64,000 nt of DNA from Trichoplusia ni (GCF_003590095.1 NC_039501.1:2821673-2885672), one strand, 5' to 3'; shown: positions 34,125 through 47,218, counted from the first letter of the stretch. The notes: generated by a model not told the origin, from the sequence alone. Numbers and translations are program-made.

Positions 34125-34550
34125 GAGCTCGAGGCTAAGCTATAACCGCATAAGTGAATCGAACTGGAGTCAGTAATGTAACGTTTTAAAAGTGCTTGAG
34201 AAACGGCCTATTTGAAATAAAACCTTTTGATTTTTATTACAGGTTCTGCTACAACGCGGTTGGTCCGTAGATAGGTGACTCCGTAGATCTTCGTCATAAC
34301 GAGATCCTCCGTGTTTCGGAAGGCACGTTAAATTGTGGGTCGCGGCTGTTATTCATACATCTTTGACAGTCGTTACAGGTAGTCAGAAGCTTGCAAAGCC
34401 TGACAACCAGTCTAACCAAGGGATATCGTGTTGCTCAGGTAACTGGGTTGAGGAGGTCAGATAGGCAGTCGCTCCTTGTAAAACAGTGGTACTTAGCTGA
34501 AACCGGTTAGACCCCAACATAGTTGGGAAAAGGCTAGTTCGATGATGATG
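34125..34550 (-). repeat. Dispersed repeat D, copy 2, interrupted
   Basis: This is the inverse of the copy at 3731-4104, with the same AACTGGGTTGAGGAGGTCAG and GTTTCGGAAGGCACGTTAAA blocks. At about 34165-34245 it is interrupted by a segment (AACGTTTTAAAAGTGCTTGA ... AATAAAACC) that recurs at 51245-51305 and resembles a retrotransposon 3' end. A nested insertion is the simplest reading. Confidence 0.65.
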
Positions 34551-35590
34551 GTCGTTCAAAGTAAACAAGTAATCTGCAATATCATCCACTTATCTATTTC
34601 GTTAACATGCTCATTAAAACATTATCATTCGGTAATTTCAGGAATTTCCTTTGAATGTATGTATATCTGCAGAAACTGGGTCACAGAGCGCACACATTAA
34701 TACCGGATGTGACGTAGCATGCTATTTCCTAATGAATCAAGATAGCTTCTAATTTGTTTAAAGAAATAAGCTAACACACCTTTTGCATTATGAGAAAATG
34801 AAGGAATGTTTAGTGTTTCTCTCATTTTAATTATGCTTCTTATTTTAATGTAAATGTAACTTAATTATGTGTATTTTTTCTCCTTTTGCAAAAAAATACT
34901 TCTGAAATTGTAATAAATTAATTTTATATTTCCTGAAAATTTCAGTTTACGCATAAAATATGGAACTTCGAAAGTTTGCTTAAATAATATTTCTATGTAT
35001 ATGTACCTATATGTAATTACCATAGAGTATTATGTCGAATTAGGTACTCTATAGTTTATGGCATATGCATAGATAAAGGCTGAAACCAAATCGATTTTTT
35101 AAAGATTTGATATGTAAGCTCGGGCGAAATGTGTTTTTTGTGCATCTCGAGATTAGGTACTTAACATAAATAAATACGATGAGGTCATTTGCTAAATACG
35201 CAAGGCGTGGGAAAAACACTTGGTACAGTACAGTAAGAAACAATCCATTTAACACTTATTAACATTTCCTTATGGTAATGGAGTAAGGTTTATTATTGAA
35301 TAATTTTTTGTAATGACGTGTGGTTGAGTGTACGCCGTCGACTGATAAATATGTACATTACAATAATGATCTTGCAACCGTATGGAATTGAAACTGCCTG
35401 ATTATTAAGTCGTAATTTATTATAAAGATTTCCACTCCATGCATGAATGAAGTGATGACTCTAATTCTGAGGCGCCGTTGTCTTTCCGACTGTCTCTCAG
35501 TCCGTCGGTCTGTCATAGCTGGCCAGTTGAAATTCTAATGCAGCAGAAAAATATATTTTTATGATAACAACTTCTAAGTATTTGTAGAAA
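34551..35590. other. Gene-free stretch
   Basis: AT-rich sequence with nothing recognised. Confidence 0.35.
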
Positions 35591-35799
35591 CGACTCCGGA
35601 GGTAAGGAATTTACTCCCCGTGTCGCGGGGGTTTTACAAACATACAAATCACGTGCACAAAGACACCCAGACTCAGAACAAGTGTTAATAGATCAAACAA
35701 AGCATTTGTTTCTGTCCTACGCGGAGATCGAACCCGCTACACGTCGCGAACTGTGGGTTTGACGTGATAACCTCAACCACTCGGCTATCCGGGCAGTCA
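35591..35799 (-). mobile_element. SINE with Leu/Ser-like tRNA head, inverted copy
   Basis: On the minus strand the A box GATAGCCGAGTGGTTGAGG, a B box variant (GGGTTCGATCTCCGC) and the tail with CCCGCGACACGGGG are all present. It is nearly full length. Confidence 0.75.
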
Positions 35800-36891
35800 A
35801 ATTTAAGGGTTGGTATCTACAAACTTATTACTGGTAACTGTAGGTATGTAGCTAATCCGTGTCGCATTAACTAACCTCTGGACCTCGAATTTTTAGTAGA
35901 CTTCTGTTATAGTATTTTAAAACATCGACTGGAGAAGGGAGCGAACAACTTTTTTATGACTTGTGAAAAATTAAAAGACTCAAAATGTACCTACCTATTT
36001 CTAGTTATTTAATGTGAATTTACCAGAGAGCCTCTTTTAGAGAGATTGTAAGAACAAGTTAAAATTGCTTTGCCACAACACAATGTAGTAAACATACGTT
36101 CTTAGCCGGAAGTTTTGTTGCAACATTTTGCCCAGATTCTTACACAGGATGGGTCAAATGACAACAGTCGATGTCTTGTTTACACGATATCAAAGTGTAT
36201 GGTACTACCCATTGTACAATAATAGTATTTGTAAAACGAATCAATAGTTCGGTTCTCCTGTCTTCCGCTTAAAAATGTCTTAAGATTTCAGATTTAATTG
36301 TAAAGAAAGGATGATTTGAAGTCGTTTAATGAAGCTTTTATTTTTGAATGTGGGTGAAAAGTAGATGTCTTTATAGCTTAATATTTCTGAGGTAGATGCC
36401 TCTGTATAGCATTTCAACTTGCGTAGATGGATAAAGGATTGAAAAACAACGTTTTATCATGATATGAATATTCATAATATTCATAAACAACATCCACAAT
36501 TTAATTCGATTTTTCTGCTCGTTAATACAATACATATTTAGAAAACTATTTTCTAAGTCAAAAAATAAACATCCACCATCAAAAGCGAAACTTTTAATTT
36601 ACACAAGAATTGCTACCAAACTTTTACTTTAAATAGAATTTATCTGAGGACAGTTCAGGTACAAATAGCGTGTGATGCCGTGATTCTGAAATGAAACTAC
36701 AACCCCACGACCCTACATCCCAGGGGAGTCGTAAAAGAAACATTCATTAACTTACAAGATGGATAGCACATCTAATATTAAAAAGGGCCAAAAATCTCCG
36801 AGCTAGGGGCCTATTCTTTTTTTAAGAGGTAGTAATACGTACCCAGAAAGATTGCCATTCTGCAAGTGAGGGTTAAAGTTGTTGGTTTTAA
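35800..36891. other. Gene-free stretch
   Basis: Nothing recognised; AT-rich. Confidence 0.35.
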
Positions 36892-37144
36892 TCTATACTA
36901 ATATTATTAAGAGGAAATATTTGATTGTTTGCTTGACACGAATAGGGTTCGAAACTACTGGTCCGATTTGAAAAATTCTTTCACTGTTGAGAAGCTACAT
37001 TATCTTCGCTGAACATAGGCATAATTTATTCCAAAAATATTAGGGTTCCGTAAGAAAATTGCGATACAATATCGCAATTTGTCACCCAAGGTGTCATAAC
37101 TTATATCTTCCAACCACGCGGACGAAGTCGCGGGCAACTGCTAG
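36892..37144 (+). mobile_element. Helitron-like element, divergent family A copy
   Basis: It starts TCTATACTAATATTATTAAG after a host A and ends GGGCAACTGCTAG before a host T, but its interior differs from other copies. It contains an 11-bp hairpin (37056-37080: AAATTGCGATA, CAA, inverse) not seen in them. The terminal hairpin word GCGGACGAAGTCGCGGGC is kept. It appears to be a separate subfamily sharing the same ends. Confidence 0.65.
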
Positions 37145-37802
37145 TTAGTTATAAATGGCGAGGTTAGTTAAGGTCCATTAGGGTTGATGCCTGCCAGGCT
37201 AGCGGTATGGTCTGAAGGCTTTACCGTAGCCCCGGTACACAAAAGGCAAAAGAAGGAGAAAAAAAGTCGAAAGACACTACATTTGTTTACTCATGATGAA
37301 AACGCATCATTATCTGGACTTGAAAAGAGGCTATGACCCCTAAGTTTGTTTCTAAGTGTAACTAATTAGAAAATGTCGACTGCTACCAGTCTAAAAAAAA
37401 TCATCTAAAAGTCATACATACATATTTATCCTATTTGAACAGCCAACTATTTAATGTTAAAGCAGTTTTAATCCAACAGACCTAAGTCCTAGGTTCTGTA
37501 ACTTAACAAACAAACAGATCGCAACAAACCCAGTTAAGTCTTAACCACAAAGCAACAAGTTACCAGATTAATTACATCGTCGGTCTGAACAAAGAAGACG
37601 GAAGATGTGAGCACAAAGGGACAAAAAACAACATTCCTAGTACTAATGTACTGAATAACTTACTCGTTACGGAGGCTTTAAGAATTAATTACTCATCAAC
37701 GTTGGTCGACACTTGTTTTGTGACGGAGTTAGTTTTTGTGAGATATTCATTTGGTGGATATAGAAATGTAAGACTTTAGTAATGATCGTTTTTTTTTGTT
37801 TT
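37145..37802. other. Stretch with a repeat E fragment
   Basis: At about 37185-37265 the words GCCAGGCTAGCGGTATGG and CCGGTACACAAAAGGCAAAA resemble repeat E. The remainder shows nothing. Confidence 0.35.
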
Positions 37803-37988
37803 ACGACGCCTGCTCTTAGGAATTTAATCCTTGAGTCGTGGAATGTGTCGAATATATTTAAGTCTCATCGAAAGACTCGGAAAAAGCATTCGTGGATAGC
37901 ACAAATGCTTGTCCTATGCCAGGATCGAACCTGGGACGCGTCGCGTAGTTTGGGGTTCACGTGAACTGTACCGATTCGATCCGTGCAG
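37803..37988 (-). mobile_element. SINE with Leu/Ser-like head, degraded inverted copy
   Basis: The B box region (minus strand CCCAGGTTCGATCCTGG) and the AGGATTAAATTCC tail are recognisable. The body is partly deleted. Confidence 0.5.
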
Positions 37989-38968
37989 TTTTTTTTAATA
38001 TTTTCTATTGTTTATGATTGTCTATGTTGTCTTAATATCATGTATTCATAAATGAATTATAAAAATGTAGGTGTGGAAGGTAATTTTGTGTATTATATTT
38101 TTTGTGAATAATTATTTTAACAGATTTTATTATTTGTTTGCAGGTAATATGGACAGCTGTTTTGATGGATTATACTGGATGAGTACCTAATAAATATGTA
38201 AGACTAGAATCAAGAGATAGCCTAGATTCGTTCATCCTTGGTCAATATTTATTCTATTTACGTTAACAAAATAGCACCAGTCAATAGTCATCACCATCGA
38301 GAGATTACTTTCTTCAAGAATCAAACTTCGATACAGTTGTACATCGAATAAATCAGGTTTCGAAGCTATCTCTATCTTTTTTAAGGGCTCTGACTGGCTT
38401 CAAACTATTATTATTGTATTTTTCTTAAGTATCGCTCAATGTTAAGCATTTACTTTAAACTTTAATTGATTAAAGTTTAATTTAAGCTAAAAATTGACTA
38501 AGACTGGATCATGGTATCATCCTAATTATAACACACTCCTAATTAGCACACAATAGAATCAATAATTTTAATAGATGTTTTAGAAAACAAAAAAAGTTAA
38601 TTTAAAAAAATAACATAGTTTACTTATCTTTTATTAAAAAAAGGTTATAATTTCAGTCAACTAATTTTAAATGTTTCGAATACACTCATCATTAGGTATT
38701 TCAATAATTTTGTAATAATTTTTTCCCTATCTCTCTTAGCGCATGATTAGTACAAAATTTAACTTGATCATATTTTTTTTTCTGTAATCATAACAAATTA
38801 CGTCATACAATGGACGCGTTCAGAGTTTAGTAACGCGTTCCTATTAGACATGTTAACACTACCAACATTAATTGGTGCGTTCAGTTTTGGCGCCAAGTGT
38901 CAGACAAGTGCTCATTACATTTCATACTTAACTGTTTATTTTGAGAAAGCTTTTATGGTAGAAAATAA
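37989..38968. other. Gene-free stretch with a near-palindrome
   Basis: Around 38456-38481 TTAAACTTTAAT is followed by TG and ATTAAAGTTTAA, a 12-bp stem. It is very AT-rich and may be chance. Nothing else is seen. Confidence 0.35.
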
Positions 38969-39200
38969 TCCGTACTAATATTACACTTGCAAAAGTATAT
39001 CTGTCTGTCTGTCTCGGTTTCACGACGTAACTACTAAACCGATTGTAATGAAATTTGTTACACAGATAGTTTAGACCCTTTAAAGCGACATAGGCTAGTT
39101 AAACTGTAAAAACCGGAGTAATGGGGGTGAAAGTTTATGTAAGAATTCCTTTTGGAATTGACTACGACTTTGAAATTTTGCTTAAAGTCGCGGGCTACTC
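38969..39200 (+). mobile_element. Helitron-like element, family B-like, 3'-degraded
   Basis: TCCGTACTAATATTACACTT follows a host A. A (TCTG)n run, AAACCGATTGTAATGAAATT and CACAGATAGTTTAGACCC match the family interior. The 3' side keeps AAGTCGCGGGC but the CTAG terminus is lost. Confidence 0.6.
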
Positions 39201-42200
39201 GCACTGTTTGCTGTGTGTGGATGTTTCTTATAAATACAATTCACGTATTCACATGACACAGAAATGGAGTTTTAAAAGTATAGGGTTGCCCCATTGCGGG
39301 GAACGGACTTATATCACGTCCTGTGTCGTAGGTATTGGCCACTACTGCTAAACGAATTTTTCATGAGTTTATATTTTCGAAAAGAGATTCGTTTTTAAGA
39401 TTTAAGGGTCACCATTTTATGTAAATTTGCAAAGGTTAATAATATCTAATCTAATGGTGTTTATAAACCTTTTTTAGTCTATGCCCACGTAATGTTATAT
39501 ATACGCTTTAGTCCATAGACATCCATTTTAGTTTCAAACTTTTATTTGATTAATGATTATTGCTTATTCAAATTATCATAAATCAATCAACATGCAGTTT
39601 TATTTAATTAATAGTTCTGCTCTAGAACATGGCTCTTTGAAATAAGCGACAATCATTCGTCATCTTGTATCTATCACTGCAATAAAAACCGTCTAATTTG
39701 ATTTAATATTTTAAGGTTATATTTTGTTACTACACCGTTAATTCCTTACTTTAATGAGACACATATTCTTAACACATTCAAATCCTTGGAAATGTATTAA
39801 CAGTTTAACGCTCCATGCAAGTATAATTAATGGTGATTAACGAAAATACACCGTCGCGACCAACGGATTCTGCGTTATTTGGGTGCGTTGGGGCGGCCAT
39901 GTTCTAACTATATCATCGGAATTCTTGTTTTGAATTTAGAATCGACGCCGATTGACAGATGTCACAAATGTTTCGGTATATTAGTGTTAAGGAGTTTACA
40001 CGTATTTTTCTGTATTGGAAATAGTTGTGAAGCATTATGCGTTATGATTGATTTCAAGAAAATTACTTGAACTCGTTAACTAGTGTTAAGTACGAAGTAA
40101 CGAAGAAAACTGTCTAAAATGTTTTGAGGAACTGCAAGTCTTCGGTATAACGTTTAAGCACTAGAAACTTTGTGGTTGTATTATTTTTAGTTGAGACAAT
40201 TTAGACCAGCAATAAATTTTAGAAATTTTATTGAAAATTATTATTTAATTGTAACTTTTGTTAAACTAATACAAACTCAAAAGATTGTGTGTTTATTTGT
40301 TACTTCTACATGCTAAAACTGCTGAACCAATTAAGATAAAATATGTGTAAAATTACTTCTGAAATTTTCTGATTCACACATAGGCCAGTCTCATCTCCAA
40401 GTAACACCGCGAGGATAAGCTAGATTTTTTCTTTTCGAATTAAAAAAGAATATTTACTTTAGCTTAGCTCACTGTCCGTTACTTTAGTCGTACATTCCAT
40501 TGAAGTCTATTCTCATAGTTTATTGACATAACACGCGTGTATTATATAAACACTGTCATCGCTCGCCGTTGTCATGGCAACGCCGCTAGAAAGGTAAGCT
40601 GTGATTGTTTGTATAACGCTACGGATTTGGACTGCATGTTTACATACTTTTTGGATTATTAAATAGTGAAGGGATGGGATATAAATAAGAAATTATTATC
40701 GATAGTTTATTTTTTAAATTTCACTGCTGCTTGCATATAATATACCAATACTTTCCATACCTACCTGTTGCTCTACAAATAAAACATTTGATTTTTAGTT
40801 TTTTTTTAATCTTTATAAAATTACGAGTTGTTTAGATATTCCTCTTTTAAAGGTCAGAAAAGTCAATTTCAATTTAGGGGAATTTTTAACACGTATCATT
40901 TAAAACAAATAACAAAATATCTTGCTACATTTCCGATAAATTCAAGTATTAATACAAAAATGTAAAGAATCTTGTATAATGGCGAAACAACATCAAAAAT
41001 GCATAATTCTTGCGATTAAAACAGTACTGATGACACTCTTGCGTTATTCACAGCTCTCTAACTAGGCCGAGCTTATGAACTTCGTAAATTTATTGACAGT
41101 TATTTTACCATTCATTATTAAAAGCTTTTAAGAACCTTTCATATTTGGTATGTCATTGATAAAGATGATGAATGTGATCAAAATGCCTTTAAATAAAAGT
41201 ATTATTTGCGGAAATACTCTATCGGATTTGAGGTTACCTAAATTCCAGTGTTTATAGTTAATAATACTGCTCTCTCGGTTGCTACGGCAACAAGAAAGTA
41301 AACAATGACTACGAGTTGTTTTAACTTTTAATTATATTAGTCAAGCATGTTTCAGAGTTTTAAAGAGAAGAGAGAATAAGTTTTATTATTTCATTAGAGA
41401 TCAGATCATACGAAAATTATACAAGTATATTTTTAACTCAATTGTGGTTAGGCTTCAGGATTCTGCTGTTTCGAAATTTTCTCTATTTAATAAAATAGAC
41501 TTTCGAATATTATGCCTTATGACTCCGAAAATTTTGCTCTAATAATCGATCGAATCGATTGAACCAAACAAAACAACACAAATTTTATTACATTTGTATG
41601 TTTATAGGTAAGAATTGTGTCAGTTTTGAGATTCCGTATCCAAAACAACGGTTCGTCCTTCACCAGCATGTATGAATCTCATGAACAGTTATAGCTAAAC
41701 AGATGAAATTGTCACAGATGAATTACATATTGTTGCCGCTATAACAACAAATAATAAAAATATTGTCTGAATAACCTATGTCACAAGTCCGACTAGTACT
41801 TGACCGGTCGTATTCCCTTATTAGTCACGGTTCTCTTACAAGCTTTACAGAAGTTAATCGCAGTTAAATACACATTCCTGAACAGTTACTCTGGCTATGG
41901 AGCTCGCTTATCTTGATGACCGGCGTTAAGGCCTGCTACCGATATTATTCTTAACTTATAACCTACTTTGTTTAAACTCATGTCAAGACATGTTATGATA
42001 CATTGTAGTGTTTATAGTTTGCAATGCAATATAAAGAAATAAGACATTCCCCTCGAAAATCTTAACTAAGTTTGCCTGATATACACAGCTTCAACAGTGT
42101 ATCGAGTCTATATAGCAGTAAATACATAAATTGATAACTGCCTGATTTCAAAAAATAATATTACTAAACTCAGTAGTATATTAATTAGAAAACCACCAAC

Positions 42201-42204
42201 AAAT
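39201..42204. other. Gene-free stretch
   Basis: No gene recognised in 3 kb. A Helitron-B-like fragment may lie at about 40275-40420 (CTGCTGAACCAATTAAGATA). Two very similar contexts (40560-40600 and 41270-41300) share a GTTGNNATGGCAAC/CGGCAACAAGAAAG flavour, but weakly. Confidence 0.3.
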
Positions 42205-42392
42205 CAGAGCCCCAATTCTGCTATTTAAAATGGCCGATGAATGAACGACAATTAGATTAAATTTGTATTATTATAATAATTAGAAATTCAGTACGGTGTG
42301 GAACACACGGCCAATACAATTAATTTACGAATAGTACCAATTTAATCCAATTTTCATTCATGGCCATTGCAAATAGCAGAATTTAGGCCCTG
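42205..42392. mobile_element. MITE family H, internally deleted copy
   Basis: The left end CAGAGCCCCAATTCTGCTAT and the right end ATAGCAGAATTTAGGCCCTG are an inverted pair, with GGCCGATGAATGAACG inside. It is 188 bp against 257 bp in the copy at 24455. Confidence 0.65.
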
Positions 42393-42754
42393 TTTTATAA
42401 TTTCCTCACTTCTTCATCTTATCTTCGGACAAGTTTTCCCTATCCACACCCGATAAAAAAGAAATTATTGTAACTATGATGAAATATTTCTTAGTGTGAA
42501 CATTGAAGACACTGACATTATTCTTACTTGCCAAAGGGCGGGCCCTTAACTGGGTCAAATGATGACCCGCGACATTTGTTCGTGTTTATGGCGAAATGTT
42601 CTATGCTTTATGATTTGATTCGAATGTCTATTGCATTAAAATTGTATGCCACGAAGATTAACCTAGTATTTTTTGTTTATTGAAGTCTTATCAATTTATC
42701 ATTTGTGGTGGTAAGGTACTTTGTTCTTTGAAAAAGGAGGTTTTTACTTCTTAT

Positions 42755-42897
42755 GCAAGGTTTAAAAGCGTAGTCCGAAGTACGAAGTTTCAATTTTTTC
42801 TTGACAAAATGCTTAGAAGAAAATTAATAGCACCAAATTTAATCCAATTTCCATTTATTTATCGGCCATTGTAAATAATGTATTTCGGGCTCTGTTT
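42755..42897. repeat. MITE family H, partial copy
   Basis: AATTTAATCCAATTTCCATT and CGGCCATTGTAAATAATG, ending CGGGCTCTG, match the right half of the family. The left half is lost. Confidence 0.5.
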
Positions 42898-43239
42898 TGC
42901 ATACTTTATACTTACGAACATAAATAACGTTTTTTTTTTAAACTGTATTTAATTCCCAAAATGAAATCGCGGATCAAAATTTTGAAGACCAATTTTCTTT
43001 TTCTTTCCTTGGAGAAAGTTATTTCCCGTTATTTCTTACGGGCAGAAGTGATATTTCAAATATTATGACAACGCGTTTCCGTTACCTTTAGCCTAGAGTA
43101 GTGATGTAAGATACAAATAGAATCTAATCAAATGCTTTACATAAATCACTTTATCTCTAAGTAATAGACATCTCTTTATAAGTCAAGTGCTCAAAAACTA
43201 TACGAAAGTGTTCTAAATGTAGTACATGCCTAACGCATC

Positions 43240-43345
43240 TTATAGTGATGTGGTACTTGTGGAGAAGAGACAGCGCTCTATAAGGTGTAGTGTATTGTCT
43301 CTCTCCCACACTACAATTATATTACTTTAGGAGGTGGTAGGAGCA
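43240..43345. repeat. Dyad-symmetric MITE-like repeat C, copy 7
   Basis: GTGGAGAAGAGACAGCGCTC and GTAGTGTATTGTCTCTCTCC are the arms, and ATTACTTTAGGAGGTGG is the right end. Confidence 0.6.
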
Positions 43346-44897
43346 GCCAGTGAGATTATCGTGAACACGTGTGCGCCGGCGCAGGATATTATGACTTCGG
43401 CTTTTATTTTATGTACTCCTTGTGCTAGTGATGTGCGTTAGTCGATAGAATGTGATCTAAATTGAATAATATAACGTTATGAACTATCATAGAAATTAAT
43501 GTAGTATTAATTGTTGTTAAAATATTTTAGAAACAATATAAAAAATATGTTACTTGTGTTGTCAATTTCTGAAGTTTGTTTGACATGAGAATGTTTCCAG
43601 TAACAAGTATGTTATTTTATTCCCTCGCATGTTTACCATAGCCTTTGATGTGTAATCAGACATATGACATGATCTGAGGGTCCGTCAGTGTGTTTTAAAT
43701 TAAATTTATTTAGAAAAGGGTCCGAGCTTACTAAGTTTTTTAAAGAGGGGTCGGTATTTTTTTTTCTCAAACGATGGATGAATAAACTTTATAAAGAGAA
43801 ACACAGATCAAAGAAGACTTAGTAAAGACATTTATCAAAATAGAGGACAAAAACTCGTAATAGGTGTACCGCCAAAAACCTATTTCCCACATTTCACTTT
43901 GACATTTTAAAGCAACACCTAACATTATCCGTAATTCACGTTACAAACCGGTGCCTAACCAAAGTGTAATCTTCGAGTATAAAAGTCAGGCAAAGGAATT
44001 ACAGTTATCGTCCTACAAAACACGAGTATCGATAAATCTGTGCGATTTATCGACTAGTTGGCAGCCGACTGTGGGTGCGATATGACAAGAGGTCGACGCA
44101 CTCTGGCTCACTGAGTGCGCCTTGTGCATACGATTTATTTTCTTTTAAAAAAGTTATTAGGAGATCGAATTTCAAATTCTGTTTCTTTTATTTTTTAACT
44201 ATTCTGGTGCTTAGGATTTATATCTAGTTTTTTATTGAGACTAACTTTTTAAGATTTACTTTTTAAGTTTTTAGTATTACAAAAAAGTTTGTAAATTTAT
44301 GAGGTTGTTTTTGTTACTTTTTCACACCTACGGCACAAACTAATTTTGATGAAATTTCTTTCTGACTTCTTAGCTCTGCGTAAAGGTTACATTGTATCGA
44401 AATAAAAATATATCAAAGAACGGCATGATATTATACACTATTATAATAATAAACAAACTTAAGTTTAAAAATTTCAGGAAGGCAAAGAATAGATTTTTTA
44501 ACCATTGTTTGAAATTGCAATAACAATTTTATTGCTAAGTAAGATATTAAAGTTAAGACGAGGAAGTAGTAAATTATAAAATTATACAGCATTAAATAAA
44601 AATAAAATAAATAAATAAAAAAGGCATTTATTACTGCCGAATTATCATTATTTTTGATACAAGGAAGGGGTTAAGCACTGTTCTATCTATATAGAACAAC
44701 AGACGTGGATGGCCCAAGGCTTATACAAAAACTAAAATCCGGACTATTTGTAGAATTTAGAACCGTTTTATTTACAAACTGTAGAATACTTAGTGAATAT
44801 TCTTAGTTACATTACAACTCGTTGTTACGAGAGCAGATAGAGTAAGAAATGAGTATTTAAGGGGAAGTTTGAAAGTGCCACTGTTTACATAAAAACT
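43346..44897. other. Gene-free stretch
   Basis: AT-rich, with an (AAAT)n run near 44595-44620. Nothing else recognised. Confidence 0.35.
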
Positions 44898-45166
44898 ACG
44901 TGGCAACCGGCTGTCATGGTATGGGCATGTTATGCGGAGGAATGAGAGTCATGTGGTGAGGAAGGTCTCGAGTATGGATGTGGTTGGATATAGGGGAAGA
45001 GGACGACCAAGGAAACGATGGATGGATTGTGTGAAAGACGATATGGCTGCAAACAGAGGTTCTTGTGAGATGACGTTAGATAGAAGGGTAGGTATGGAAG
45101 AATCCATGTTGCGCTGACCCCAAATAATAATTGGGATAAGATCAAGGGAATGATGATGACAACTCG
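44898..45166 (+). pseudogene. Non-LTR retrotransposon RT, C-terminal remnant
   Basis: One frame reads WYGHVMRRNESHVVRKV and then GRGRPRKRWMDCVKDDM, stopping at the TGA in 45115-45117. This W-[FY]-G-H-V ... RGRP-[KR]-KRWMDCVK pattern is the well-known C-terminal end of RTE-like and related reverse transcriptases in insects. It lies after the RT domain itself. The copy is heavily 5'-truncated, as expected for target-primed insertion, and ends in an ATGATGATG-rich tail after the stop. No catalytic residues remain. Precise clade assignment is not possible from this fragment. Confidence 0.75.
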
Positions 45167-45409
45167 CGATAATTCCTTATCCATAATTCTAAGATTTCTA
45201 ATACTCAAGGTTAAAATAACAGCAAAGACCATAAATAGTAAAATAATGAGATTTGGCATTGATTTAATCAATCAATGTAATTAAAGAGTCGCCGTGGGAT
45301 TGAGGCTCAAACGACCTTCAGAACGACCTCTTCAAGGTACAGTCAGCAAAAAAAAGATGAAAAGAATATAATATGAATTACAAGGCTTCTAAACTAAATA
45401 TATTCAGTA
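45167..45409. other. Gene-free spacer
   Basis: AT-rich; nothing recognised. Confidence 0.35.
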
Positions 45410-45677
45410 CTAGCTGTTGCCCGCGACTTCTTCCGTGTGGTTAGAAGATATCAGTTATGATTTATGTCTGCCCTGTTTTTTCCACATTTTCCTTTTTTAT
45501 TTTATATCTTCGCTCCTATTAGTCGCATCGTGATGGTTTATAGCATAAAACCTTCCTCGATGAATGGTTTATTCATCACAAAAGAATTTTTAAATTTGAA
45601 CCAGTAGTTCCTGAGATTAGCGCGTTCAAACAAACAATCAAACAAACAAACTCTTTAGCTTTATATATTAGTATAGA
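45410..45677 (-). mobile_element. Helitron-like non-autonomous element, family A, copy 7
   Basis: On the minus strand it begins TCTATACTAATATATAAAGC after an extra TCTATACTTCTATA extension and ends GGGCAACAGCTAG before a host T. The interior is standard, with three TTTG units. Confidence 0.75.
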
Positions 45678-45759
45678 TATAGAAGTATAGATTGCTACTA
45701 GGAAAAAAATAGCATGAATATAAAACATCTATTGAATACTGAATGAAAACCATATGAAC

Positions 45760-45928
45760 CTAGTTTCTGCTTGTGCAGCGGGATTGTTCAAAAGGGTTGC
45801 CATGGCCCCGGTACACGAAGGGCAAAGGAAGGAACATGGGTGGGTTTTAGTCAGTCGAAGTCTGACATTCTCTTCCGCTAAACCCAAAGCGAAAGGAGGC
45901 ATTTGATCATTGCTCAAAGGAAAAAAAG
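45760..45928 (+). repeat. Dispersed repeat E, copy 2
   Basis: GCCCCGGTACACGAAGGGCA, AGGAACATGGGTGGGTTTTA and TCAGTCGAAGTCTGACATTC are present. It is the clearest copy of the family in the window. Confidence 0.6.
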
Positions 45929-46743
45929 TGTCTTACTTTTTTAGTTGTCTGAATTATTCTTTTGCATAACTTAAATCGGTGATTTTTTATTCACTCTTGT
46001 TGCTGACTGTACAGTCTACTGAAGAGCATCACTTTGGCCTGAACAGGTACTTTATTACAAGGGGATAAGGTTCATTTTCTACTGACTTCTTTTAACTTTG
46101 GCTTTTGAGTGCTTGCGACTGTACATTAGGAGTAATATATTATTATCATTGTGAAGGTTATATTTTGAAATGTATGATTATGGGAAGGTGGGGTAAGACG
46201 GGGTAGCGAGGTAAGATGGGGACCCTCCAAAAATATATAATACAGTATTAATTGAAAAGTTATTTTGACGCCATCTAGTCGTATTTATCAGTACTTGTTA
46301 GAGTCGCAAAAAGTTTGTTCGAAGGAGCGCACGATTCTTCATGGTAAGTACATTTTTAAAATTTGAAGTGGTTTTATCTAATTATTGAAGCATATAAAGT
46401 GCATGACTGTTATAATGTATGATAAACATAATGTGTGACATATTTTTTTTGTTAATTTGTATTTATTTTACTATTGTAAACTCATTAATTCATGCCGGTT
46501 TCTTTTGATTTATAACCTCTAAAAATTCAATACAACTTTTAAGTCCAGTTTGGGAAAGATGGGACACTTATGTGGGGCAAGACGGGGTAGGTACCCGATC
46601 TTATCCGCTGAGTTGTTATTCAGTTTGTATTGAGATTGCATTCAACATTAACTATTTTTTTATAGTACAGTTCCAAAAACAGTAATGTTGTCATTTCCTG
46701 ATGCTTAAATGGCTACACCGCCGTAAATCATTTAGCAAACTCT

Positions 46744-47218
46744 CCACCTCCACCAACTGCTTCAACCTCATGTCTCAAGCAGGCAACAGTAAATGATTAT
46801 ATAGATAATGATGCATTCCATCTGGTTAGCCCGAAAAAGTTAATGCCTTATTCGCGATTCGCCGAAAAAAGACCAAGACAAGTTCGAAGAAGGGGAAAAG
46901 CAGCTATTATTACTGCTTTTCTATATAAAAAAGAATGAGAGGAAAACTAAAATAGGTAGAAACTAAAACCACATGTAACAAACAAAAAGTAAATGACAAA
47001 AATAACAATAAAGAGAACTTGAAAAACCGAAAAAGCGAAAAGGCACAGAAGAAGAAGATACAGAATGTCTATACTGTCGCGGCTTGTATTCCGATTATCA
47101 TACTTGTATCACTTATCGTACTTGAGGCAAGTGAGCGCATTGTGTCTGTGCAGGAGTGGAAGACAGCGATGACGAAGCTGAACATATCTGCCCGGTTTGT
47201 GAAGATGACGGCGCTTAA
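46744..47218 (+). pseudogene. pogo-like transposase, C-terminal remnant with PHD-like finger
   Basis: The first piece reads through LKQATVNDYIDNDAFHLVSP to RRRGKAAIITAFLYKKE and stops at 46936-46938. That motif order (an SPKK-like word, then RRRGKAAIIT) is typical of the linker after the DDE domain in pogo/Tigger-type proteins. The next piece, in another frame, gives EKPKKRKGTEEEDTECLYC, and a third gives GVEDSDDEAEHICPVCEDDG before TAA at 47216-47218. The two CxxC pairs are the edges of a PHD-like zinc finger whose middle has been deleted or frameshifted. There are at least two frame changes and internal stops, so no functional protein is made. Confidence 0.65.

Noticed and set aside
38456..38481. 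12-bp near-palindrome
   Set aside because: It is composed only of A/T-rich trinucleotides, so chance is likely in this composition.
44930..45271. 113-codon minus-strand frame
   Set aside because: It is the antisense of the reverse-transcriptase remnant, whose plus-strand frame has a recognised motif order.
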